Origin: Fimbriiglobus sp. | Lineage (GTDB): Bacteria > Planctomycetota > Planctomycetia > Gemmatales > Gemmataceae | Direction: 5' to 3' | NCBI GenBank assembly: GCA_025459365.1 | Contig: JALOQR010000006.1 | Location: 1 to 42,331 of the forward strand | DNA length: 42,331 bases | Shown: positions 15,505 to 22,111 of the stretch, piece by piece | Layout: the number at the start of each line of letters is the position of its first letter | Numbering within the stretch: position 1 is the stretch's first letter | The notes under the pieces: model-generated | Seen by the model: the letters and a program-made list of their open reading frames with translations, nothing else | What the model was told of the DNA's origin: nothing | Database searches by the model: none | Program-made: the position numbers and the translations under genes

Positions 15505-17823
15505 ATGTCGTTCGAGTGGTGGATGATTCCCGCCGGGTTGGCTGCTTACGTCTGCACTTATGCCGTTCTCGCCTGGTTCTTCCCGGCCATGTTGCGGCCG
15601 GTGTGGTGGCTGCTCGCCCGTACGCTCTACCGCTTCCACGTCCACGATCGCCATCAGGTGCCTGCGGCGGGGCCAGTACTGCTCGTGGCAAATCACGTTT
15701 CGTACATCGATTGGCTGCTGGTGTGGGCGGCCTGCCCGCGGCCGGTGACCTTCGTGCTGTGGGCGAAGTACCGCCGCAACCCGGTGCTGCGGTTCTTCCT
15801 GTCGTTCGTTCGCCGCCGCACCGTGTTCATCGACCGCACCACCGCCCCGCACGCCCTGGCCGCGGCGCTCGACAAAGTGTCGGCCGCCCTCGCCCGCGGC
15901 GAATGCGTGCTGGTGTTCCCCGAAGGGCGGCTCACTCGCAACGGGCAGATGATGCCCTTCCGCCGGGGCATCGAGCGGGCCGCCGCGCGGGCCGGTACTC
16001 CGGTGCAGATCGTGCCCGTGGCCCTATGGAACGTGTGGGGGAGCCTGTTCAGCTACAAGGGCGGGCGGATGCTGTGGAAATGGCCCGAGCAACTGCGGCG
16101 CCGGGTGGCCGTGTGCTTCGGCCCACCCCTCCCCGGCGACACCCCCGCGGCCGATGTGCGGGCGGCGGTCGTCGAGACTCAAGCACGGTGCGGCATCCTC
16201 CAGAGCGAGTATGTCATCCCCGTTCACGCCGGGTTCGTGCGCTACGCCGCACGTAAGTCGAACCTCTTCCGCGTCGGATTCGTGGATGCGTCCAGCGGCA
16301 CCGACCGCGTGCTCACCTGGCCAAAGGCACTCGTCGGGGCGTGGAGCCTCGCTGGGTGGCTGAAGCGGCACCTGCCGGCCGACGAAAAAACGGTCGGCGT
16401 GTGGCTGCCGACCGGCCTCGGCTCGGCGTTCACCAACTTCGCCCTCGCCTTCCTACACCGCACGACGGTGAACCTGAATTACACCGCCGGGGATGTCTCG
16501 GTGCTGGCGGCCGTGCGGCAGAGCGGGCTCAAGACGATCATCACTGCCAAGCGGTTCACCGACCGCCTGCCGCTCCCCGATGCCGGTGTGCGGGTGATCT
16601 ACCTCGAAGAAGCGCTGGCCGGCATCTCCGGCCTTGCCAAATTGTGGCGGCTGCTGCTGGTGTTGCTACTGCCCGGCTGGTTCCTCGACCGGGTGGTGCT
16701 GAACTGTCGCCGGTTCAAGTGGGACGACCTGCTCACCATCGTGTTCAGCAGCGGCAGCACGGGCGAACCCAAAGGGGTGATGCTCACCCTGCGCAACATC
16801 TCCAGCAACGCGGATGGGTTCCAACTCGGGGTGAATTTCACCCGCGACGACCGCATGCTCTGCACCCTGCCGTTTTTCCACAGCTTCGGGTACACGGTCT
16901 GCCTGTGGGCACCGGCGAGCATCGGCATGATGAGCGTGTACTACCCCGATCCACGGGCCGCGAAGGAGGTCGGCGAACTGGCCAAGCGGTGGGCCTGCAC
17001 CATCGCCCTGGGTACGGCCACGTTCGTGCGGTTCTACCTGCGGCGGGCCGCCGAAGATAGCTTCCGCACTTGCCGGCTGTTCATCTGCGGTGCGGAGAAA
17101 CTGCCGGTGAGCGTGCAGCACGAGTTCCGCGAGCGGTTCGGCGGGCTGCTGCTGGAAGGGTACGGCTGCACGGAAGTATCTCCGGTCGTCGGTACCAACC
17201 TGCCCGATGCCACCGTGCGGGGGCACACCCAGATTGCGAACACCATCGGCACCATCGGCCAGCCAATCCCCGGCGTGGCGGTGCGGGCATTCAATCCCGA
17301 GACCAAACAGCCGCTTCCCACCGGCGAAGAGGGAATGCTCGGGGTGATGGGGCCAAACGTGATGGCCGGTTACTTGCACCAACCGGAGCGCACGGCCCAG
17401 GTGATGGCCGGCGGGTGGTATCTGACGGGTGACATCGGGCGCGTGGAGGTCGACGGGTTTGTGCGTATCACCGGTCGGCTGTCGCGGTTCGCCAAGATCG
17501 CCGGCGAAATGGTGCCGCTCGAACGGCTGGAGGACGAAATCCACGAGGTACTCGGCCAACCGGCCGAACGCGCCGTGGCGGTGGCGGCAGTGCCCGACCC
17601 GAAGCGCGGCGAGCGCCTGGTGGTGCTGCACACCGCCGAATGGGGGGCCAAGCTGAAAGACGCCTTCGAGAAACTGCGGAGTAAGGGCTTGCCCAACCTC
17701 TGGGTGCCCGATGTGCGAGACTGCTTCCTGGTGGAGAACTTCCCGGCCCTGGGCAACGGCAAGCTCGACCTCCGCGGCCTCCACGAACTCGCCGGCCGGC
17801 TGGCCGGGGCGAACGCCGCGTGA
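15505..17823 (+). CDS. Aas-like bifunctional acyltransferase / acyl-activating (AMP-binding) fusion
   Basis: A 772-aa fusion with the Aas architecture. A membrane segment lies at about residues 7-30. A PlsC-type acyltransferase domain follows, with NHVSYID (HX4D, residue about 63) and FPEGRLTRNG (about 137). An ANL adenylating domain comes next, with SSGSTGEPKGVM (about 414), YGCTEVSP (about 552), TGDIGRVE (about 641) and the C-terminal catalytic lysine region LGNGKLDL. In E. coli Aas activates free fatty acid and re-acylates 2-acyl-glycerophosphoethanolamine; here the acceptor is unknown. The MFS lysophospholipid flippase LplT, often fused or adjacent, is absent. ATG 15505 gives the membrane-anchored start; the longer frame from 15409 overlaps the hairpin and is rejected. 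The downstream glycosyltransferase starts 27 bp later. Confidence 0.88.
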   Translation: MSFEWWMIPAGLAAYVCTYAVLAWFFPAMLRPVWWLLARTLYRFHVHDRHQVPAAGPVLLVANHVSYIDWLLVWAACPRPVTFVLWAKYRRNPVLRFFLSFVRRRTVFIDRTTAPHALAAALDKVSAALARGECVLVFPEGRLTRNGQMMPFRRGIERAAARAGTPVQIVPVALWNVWGSLFSYKGGRMLWKWPEQLRRRVAVCFGPPLPGDTPAADVRAAVVETQARCGILQSEYVIPVHAGFVRYAARKSNLFRVGFVDASSGTDRVLTWPKALVGAWSLAGWLKRHLPADEKTVGVWLPTGLGSAFTNFALAFLHRTTVNLNYTAGDVSVLAAVRQSGLKTIITAKRFTDRLPLPDAGVRVIYLEEALAGISGLAKLWRLLLVLLLPGWFLDRVVLNCRRFKWDDLLTIVFSSGSTGEPKGVMLTLRNISSNADGFQLGVNFTRDDRMLCTLPFFHSFGYTVCLWAPASIGMMSVYYPDPRAAKEVGELAKRWACTIALGTATFVRFYLRRAAEDSFRTCRLFICGAEKLPVSVQHEFRERFGGLLLEGYGCTEVSPVVGTNLPDATVRGHTQIANTIGTIGQPIPGVAVRAFNPETKQPLPTGEEGMLGVMGPNVMAGYLHQPERTAQVMAGGWYLTGDIGRVEVDGFVRITGRLSRFAKIAGEMVPLERLEDEIHEVLGQPAERAVAVAAVPDPKRGERLVVLHTAEWGAKLKDAFEKLRSKGLPNLWVPDVRDCFLVENFPALGNGKLDLRGLHELAGRLAGANAA

Positions 17824-17850
17824 TGCCTTCCCGTGTCCTACCCTTCCCCC

Positions 17851-19017
17851 ATGAGCTTTCCCGCCCCCCCACCCTGGCTGGTGTTCGCCGACGACTGGGG
17901 CCGCCACCCGTCGAGTTGTCAGCACCTCGTCCGCCAATTGCTCCCCACCCGCCGCGTTACGTGGGTGAACACCATCGGCACCCGCCCACCACGGCTCGAC
18001 TGGGGCACGGTGAAACGCGCCGCCGGGAAGATCCGCGGCTGGGTGTTCAAGCCGGTTCGCCGTGAAGAAATCCCGAGCGCGGCCCTGGTTCCCGCTGTCG
18101 TCTCACCGAAGATGTGGCCGTCGTTCCGCTCCACCTTTGCCCGCCGGTTGAACCGCAAACTCCTCCTGCGGGCGCTGCGGCCGGTGGTCGCGGCCATGCC
18201 CGCCCCGCCGGTGGTCGTCACCACCCTGCCGCTCGTCGCCGACCTGATCGGCGAACTGCCCGCCGCCCGCTGGGTGTACTACTGCGTCGACGACTTCAGC
18301 GTGTGGCCCGGCTACGACGGCGAGACGATGCTGCGGATGGAACGCGACCTGGTGCCGAAGGTGGACGCGGCGGTGGCGGTGAGCGAAACCCTGCAACACA
18401 AGCTTGCAGCGATGGGCTGTGAGTCGCGGTTACTCACTCACGGGGTCGATCTGGGGCACTGGAACGTGGCTGCACCGGCTGCAGCGCCCCCCGAGTTCGC
18501 CGGCCTCGAACCGCCGATTGTGCTGTTCTGGGGTGTCATCGACCGGCGGATGGACGTGGCCTACGTGCGGCACCTGGGCGAGCACCTCGGCCGCGGCACA
18601 GTGGTGCTGGTCGGCCCACAGGAAGATCCCGACCCGGCCCTGAAGGCGATCCCCCGGGTGGCCTTCTGCCCGGCGGTGCCGTTCGACCGGCTGCCGGCCC
18701 TGGCGGCGGCAGCGGCGGTGCTGGTGATGCCCTACGCCGACCTGCCTGCCACGCGGGCGATGCAACCGCTCAAGCTGAAGGAGTACCTGGCGACGGGCAA
18801 GCCGGCGGTGGTGCGAGCGCTGCCCGCCACGACCGCCTGGGCGGACGCGGCCGACGTGTGCGACACCCCGGCGGCGTTCACAGCGGCAGTGGCGGCCCGG
18901 GCGGAGGCTGGGCTGCCTGCGGAACAGAGGGCGGCCAGGGAACGGCTGACGGCCGAGGGGTGGGCGGCGAAGGCGGCGGCGTTCGCCGAGTGCGTGGAGG
19001 GGAAGAAGTTCGGGTGA
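17851..19017 (+). CDS. Glycosyltransferase (GT-B, group 1-like)
   Basis: A 388-aa putative GT-B enzyme. The N-terminal Rossmann-like half has WLVFADDWGRHPSSCQHL, WVNTIGTR, a conserved YYCVDDFSVWPGYD and AAVAVSETLQHKL. The C-terminal half has LLTHGVDLGHW, IVLFWGVIDRRMDV, VVLVGPQEDPD, the site VAFCPAVPFDRLPAL and the nucleotide-sugar loop region PLKLKEYLATGKPAV. These are the hallmarks of group-1 glycosyltransferases that modify cell-envelope glycans or lipids. It is 27 bp downstream of the acyltransferase fusion, which suggests the pair makes a glycolipid; this is inference. ATG 17851 was chosen over the GTG at 17833. A terminator follows at 19120-19170. Confidence 0.82.
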   Translation: MSFPAPPPWLVFADDWGRHPSSCQHLVRQLLPTRRVTWVNTIGTRPPRLDWGTVKRAAGKIRGWVFKPVRREEIPSAALVPAVVSPKMWPSFRSTFARRLNRKLLLRALRPVVAAMPAPPVVVTTLPLVADLIGELPAARWVYYCVDDFSVWPGYDGETMLRMERDLVPKVDAAVAVSETLQHKLAAMGCESRLLTHGVDLGHWNVAAPAAAPPEFAGLEPPIVLFWGVIDRRMDVAYVRHLGEHLGRGTVVLVGPQEDPDPALKAIPRVAFCPAVPFDRLPALAAAAAVLVMPYADLPATRAMQPLKLKEYLATGKPAVVRALPATTAWADAADVCDTPAAFTAAVAARAEAGLPAEQRAARERLTAEGWAAKAAAFAECVEGKKFG

Positions 19018-19119
19018 AAGCGGGGGATTCTTCTTCCCCTGGTCGCAACACGTTCTATTGTGTTAACGAGCCGGGGCCGTGTGGGGCGCGAAGACGCTCA
19101 ACCCCTCCCCGCAACAGGT

Positions 19120-19170
19120 CAACGCCCGCGGGCCGCGAATCACTCGCGTCCCACGGGCGTTGTGGTTTTT
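19120..19170 (+). terminator. Rho-independent-type terminator
   Basis: CAACGCCCGCGGG (19120-19132) pairs with CCCACGGGCGTTG (19150-19162) with one mismatch, and TGGTTTTT follows. It lies between the convergent genes 17851-19017 (+) and 19190-20533 (-) and probably ends the glycosyltransferase transcript. Confidence 0.75.
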
Positions 19171-19189
19171 CCGGGGTCGGTCGCCCGGC

Positions 19190-20533
19190 TCAGAACTTCG
19201 GCACCGGGAACAGGTTCACCCCGTCGAACAGCCGCTGCACCTTCGGCCGGCCGTCCGAGCCGATCACCGGCCGTTTGTCCTTATCCAGCATCTCGAACGT
19301 GATGCCGAGCAACTCCTGCTGCATCTTCAGCAGTTCGGGGTCGTCCGGGGCGTCGAACTGGCCGACCGTCACGATGCTTCCGTGGGTGTGGTGCAAAACG
19401 AACGCCTCGTAACTCCGCGGCTTCATCTTCGGGTCCCGCAGGGCCTTGGCCATCGCGTCTGCCTCCGCCCCGGTGGCCTGGAGCACGTCGGCCGCCGATG
19501 CTCCCTTTCGTTTGGCATCGAACACGCTCTTCCCGTCGCCGTCTCCGCTCACCAGCCGGGTGGGCACCGAATACGCCTTCACCGCTAGCGTCCACGGTTT
19601 CTTCACCTGGAGCAGGCTGTTCTCCACCCCGTCGTTCAGTTTGACCACGAACGGGTCGAGCTTACCTTTCTCCTCCAGACCCTTTCGCCCGGCGGCCGGG
19701 TTCGGTACCACCATCGCTGAGGGGTAGGGATTGAGGTAGCTGACCGTCGATTTGAACTCCTTCTGCCCCGTTCGCGGGTCGGTCACCTCCGCCCCCATGA
19801 CGCCGGCGTCCACCAGCGAGGTATCTTTCGGCATCGGCCATTTCTTCACCGTCGGCAGGCTGGCGCGGGCGTCATCCATCGTCTTGAACCCGCCGATCAG
19901 CACCACCCACTGCTCGGGCGTTTCCTGGTACGGGCGGGGCACCTTCACCGTCGGCCGTGAATCCATGAACCCGAAGCCGTTCGCCTCGGCCTCCCGCCGC
20001 GCCCGCTCTTCCACCTCCAGGAACGGCTTGGCCCGCTCCTGCTCCCGCTTCCGGACGGCTTCCACACGGGCTATTTCGGCTTTCCGCTCCTCGGCGTTCC
20101 GTTCATACACCAGCGAATTCACCCCGTGCGTTTTGCGGATGTCGGCGGCCAGCGCCTCAGCCTTCTGCCGCGAGTCTGGGCCGGCGTAGCTCTTCACCAT
20201 GATCATCCATCCGCCGTGATCGGCCTTGACGGTCCACGGGTGTACCGGCGCGTCGTCCTTGATGGTGGTGGGCACCGGGCGGAGTGGTTCTTTGCGAGTC
20301 GGGTCGGGCAGAGCGAAGCCGTTGGGCAGGGTGAGCCGCGAGGTGGGGGTGAGCGACGTGCCGCCGGCTGGCACCACCCCGCCGGGAAGCTGGGGTGTAC
20401 CACCGGGGGTGGGAGCTTTGGGTGTACTGGGTGGAACGGGCAACCGATCGGATGCGAACTGAGCCGACGCTGTTCCCGTCACAGTCACGGTCACCATTGC
20501 CGCGCACGCCCCCGCCAGCAGGCACTTCCGCAT
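19190..20533 (-). CDS. Secreted protein with SPOR-like region
   Basis: A 447-aa protein with a signal peptide (MRKCLLAGACAAMVTVTVTGTASA, cleavage before QFAS). Residues 28-90 are proline/threonine-rich. Residues 100-140 read HPWTVKADHGGWMIMVKSYAG...AEALAADIRKTHGVNSLVYER, which resembles a SPOR-type peptidoglycan-binding fold but is not a confident match. A charged helical segment (KAEIARVEAVRKREQERAK) follows, then a second similar block (EQWVVLIGGFKTMDDARASLPTVKKW). The last 160 residues (KKPWTLAVKAYSVPT, PRSYEAFVLHHTHGSIVTVGQFD) may be a third. So there may be three tandem modules of one beta-alpha type. It is likely periplasmic. Repeat copy B lies about 190 bp upstream in the same orientation. 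Confidence 0.7.
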   Translation of the reverse strand: MRKCLLAGACAAMVTVTVTGTASAQFASDRLPVPPSTPKAPTPGGTPQLPGGVVPAGGTSLTPTSRLTLPNGFALPDPTRKEPLRPVPTTIKDDAPVHPWTVKADHGGWMIMVKSYAGPDSRQKAEALAADIRKTHGVNSLVYERNAEERKAEIARVEAVRKREQERAKPFLEVEERARREAEANGFGFMDSRPTVKVPRPYQETPEQWVVLIGGFKTMDDARASLPTVKKWPMPKDTSLVDAGVMGAEVTDPRTGQKEFKSTVSYLNPYPSAMVVPNPAAGRKGLEEKGKLDPFVVKLNDGVENSLLQVKKPWTLAVKAYSVPTRLVSGDGDGKSVFDAKRKGASAADVLQATGAEADAMAKALRDPKMKPRSYEAFVLHHTHGSIVTVGQFDAPDDPELLKMQQELLGITFEMLDKDKRPVIGSDGRPKVQRLFDGVNLFPVPKF

Positions 20534-20725
20534 GGCCCGTCCCCCCCGGAATCCGAAACTGGATTGAAGTTCGGCCGGGGATATACCGACACCTGGCGGG
20601 GAGGGGAAGGGGAAAAACGTTCGGGTGACCGGATCTCACCTTGTTAAGGGGTCGGTCGCCAATTGGATTTCGAACGCGAGTCTGATGGTCGTGAAGTGAA
20701 TCGCACCGCGGGCCACGGCTCGATA

Positions 20726-20785
20726 CCCCCCCTCTCTGCCACACTGCCACCTGCCACGCACATACCCCCCCTTCCACTCGGCCAT
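20726..20785 (-). repeat. Dispersed GTGGCAG-triplet repeat, copy B
   Basis: Read on the minus strand it gives ATGGCCGAG, a run of G, TATGTGCG, then the three GTGGCAG words and another G-run. It differs from the others in an insertion before the first G-run and in TATGTGCG for TATATGTG. After the core, GAGCCGTGGCC-CGCGGTGCGA matches copy A at 19 of 21 positions, and weaker similarity runs for about another 60 bp. It lies in the 341-bp gap 20534-20874, about 190 bp upstream of the secreted-protein gene starting at 20533 (minus). The rest of the gap shows no gene. Confidence 0.8.
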
Positions 20786-20874
20786 TATTGTGCCCTGACA
20801 GGGATGCGGGGCACGCCGCTGCTCCCGTCCGGATCGCGGACACCCCAGAGGCCTGGCGGGTGGGGCACCGTCGC

Positions 20875-21987
20875 TCAAACCGTTAGCTTGCGATCCCGCG
20901 CCGTCACCTTCCACGCCCCGACCACCCGCCCACCCTCGGCGACGAGCGCCTCGCGGTGTAGCGCCACCGTCGGGCAGACGTGGCCGGGGATGGCGTACAC
21001 CACGTCCCCCGGCGTGAAGCGGTCGGCGTGTGGCGTCTCGACGACGTAGTGCTCCTCACTGTGGACGACCGGCGTGTGCGGGGGGAAGTCGAGCAAATGC
21101 ACCCGCTTTGGCAGGAGCGGGTCGGCCGCGATCGACTTGTTCCCCACGTCGAGCGTCACCCGGTTCGGCGTCGGCCGGCTGACCACCCGCGTGACGATCA
21201 CCGCCGCCGGCTCGATGCCGGTGAAGTCGGGGTACTTCGACCCATAGCCGTTGTCGTGCAGCACGTAGGTGCCGGGCGAGCACTCCAGGCCGGGGATGTC
21301 GCGGATGCCGGCGTAGATCGGGAACGCCGGAGTGCCGCCGCAGATCATCGCCGGCACCGGCAGGCCGGCCGCTTCGAGGCTCGCCCGCACCTCCAGCACC
21401 GGCGTGAGCTTGGCCCACACCGCCGCCTCGCGGTCGGATCGGCTCTCCTGGTTGACGTGCCCGTCGTAGCAGTGCAACCCCACCGCCGTCAGCCCCGGTG
21501 TGGCGGCGATCTGCCGGTACAACTCGGCGACGTGCGGGATGGCGATTCCGGTGCGGTCCATGCCCATGTTCACGTCCACCAGCACCTCGATGGGCCGGTC
21601 GCCGGCGACGGCGGCGAGCGGGGCGAGCGTGGCCGGGTGATCGACGATGACCGACCACCGCACGCCGGGAAACTTCTGGCGCAGCTTGGCGAATCGGCCG
21701 ACGTTCGGCCCGACGAGGGGGTACGAGAGGAGTACGTCCGGGGCGCCGGCGTCGGCGAGCATCTCGGCCTCGGCGATGGTGGCGCACTTGTGCTTGGTCA
21801 CGCCGGCGAGCAACTGCATCTGCACCACTTCGGCGGTCTTGTGCGTCTTGACGTGCGGGCGGAGGCGCTCCACCCCGCCGGCCATGCCGATGACGGCCCG
21901 GATGTTGTGGCCGATGATCTCGGGGAAGAAGACGAGCGCCGGGGACGGGATATCGGCGACGTTCGACAGGTGGTAGCGGTGGGACAT
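20875..21987 (-). CDS. PLP-dependent D-threonine aldolase / D-serine dehydratase-like enzyme
   Basis: A 370-aa protein of the alanine racemase N-terminal (TIM-barrel) plus DSD-like C-terminal family. The PLP lysine is Lys47 in RPHVKTHK. Further barrel motifs are HKCATIAEAEMLADAG, VDVNMGMDRTGI, GLHCYDGH and the phosphate-binding ICGGTPAFP. The C-terminal metal site reads GHVCPTV (His-x-Cys), the zinc motif described for eukaryote-type D-serine dehydratase, whereas classical D-threonine aldolases have His-x-Asp. The family cleaves D-beta-hydroxy-amino acids to glycine and aldehyde, or dehydrates D-serine. No signal peptide is present, so it is cytoplasmic. Tandem genes here are separated by about 120 bp, with an inverted repeat. 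The substrate is unresolved. Confidence 0.85.
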   Translation of the reverse strand: MSHRYHLSNVADIPSPALVFFPEIIGHNIRAVIGMAGGVERLRPHVKTHKTAEVVQMQLLAGVTKHKCATIAEAEMLADAGAPDVLLSYPLVGPNVGRFAKLRQKFPGVRWSVIVDHPATLAPLAAVAGDRPIEVLVDVNMGMDRTGIAIPHVAELYRQIAATPGLTAVGLHCYDGHVNQESRSDREAAVWAKLTPVLEVRASLEAAGLPVPAMICGGTPAFPIYAGIRDIPGLECSPGTYVLHDNGYGSKYPDFTGIEPAAVIVTRVVSRPTPNRVTLDVGNKSIAADPLLPKRVHLLDFPPHTPVVHSEEHYVVETPHADRFTPGDVVYAIPGHVCPTVALHREALVAEGGRVVGAWKVTARDRKLTV

Positions 21988-22024
21988 GGTGGCATCATCT
22001 CTTGAGATCAGAAAAGACTTCGGC

Positions 22025-22100
22025 GAACCGCCAAGTCGCGAAGAAGCACAGAGGTGGTCTCAACCCGTTCCCTGCGAAACTCTTGGCGTCTTGGCGGTTC
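22025..22100. repeat. Intergenic inverted repeat
   Basis: GAACCGCCAAG (22025-22035) is the exact reverse complement of CTTGGCGGTTC (22090-22100), in the gap between two minus-strand genes. The spacer is about 54 bp and carries CTTGGCGTCTTGGCGG, a near direct repeat. It could be a REP-like element or the terminator of the glycosidase gene upstream. Confidence 0.55.
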
Positions 22101-22111
22101 ACCGCGGTCCC

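Noticed and set aside
16666-17937. 423-codon open frame on the minus strand
   Set aside because: Lies opposite the adenylating domain, whose motifs are intact on the plus strand.
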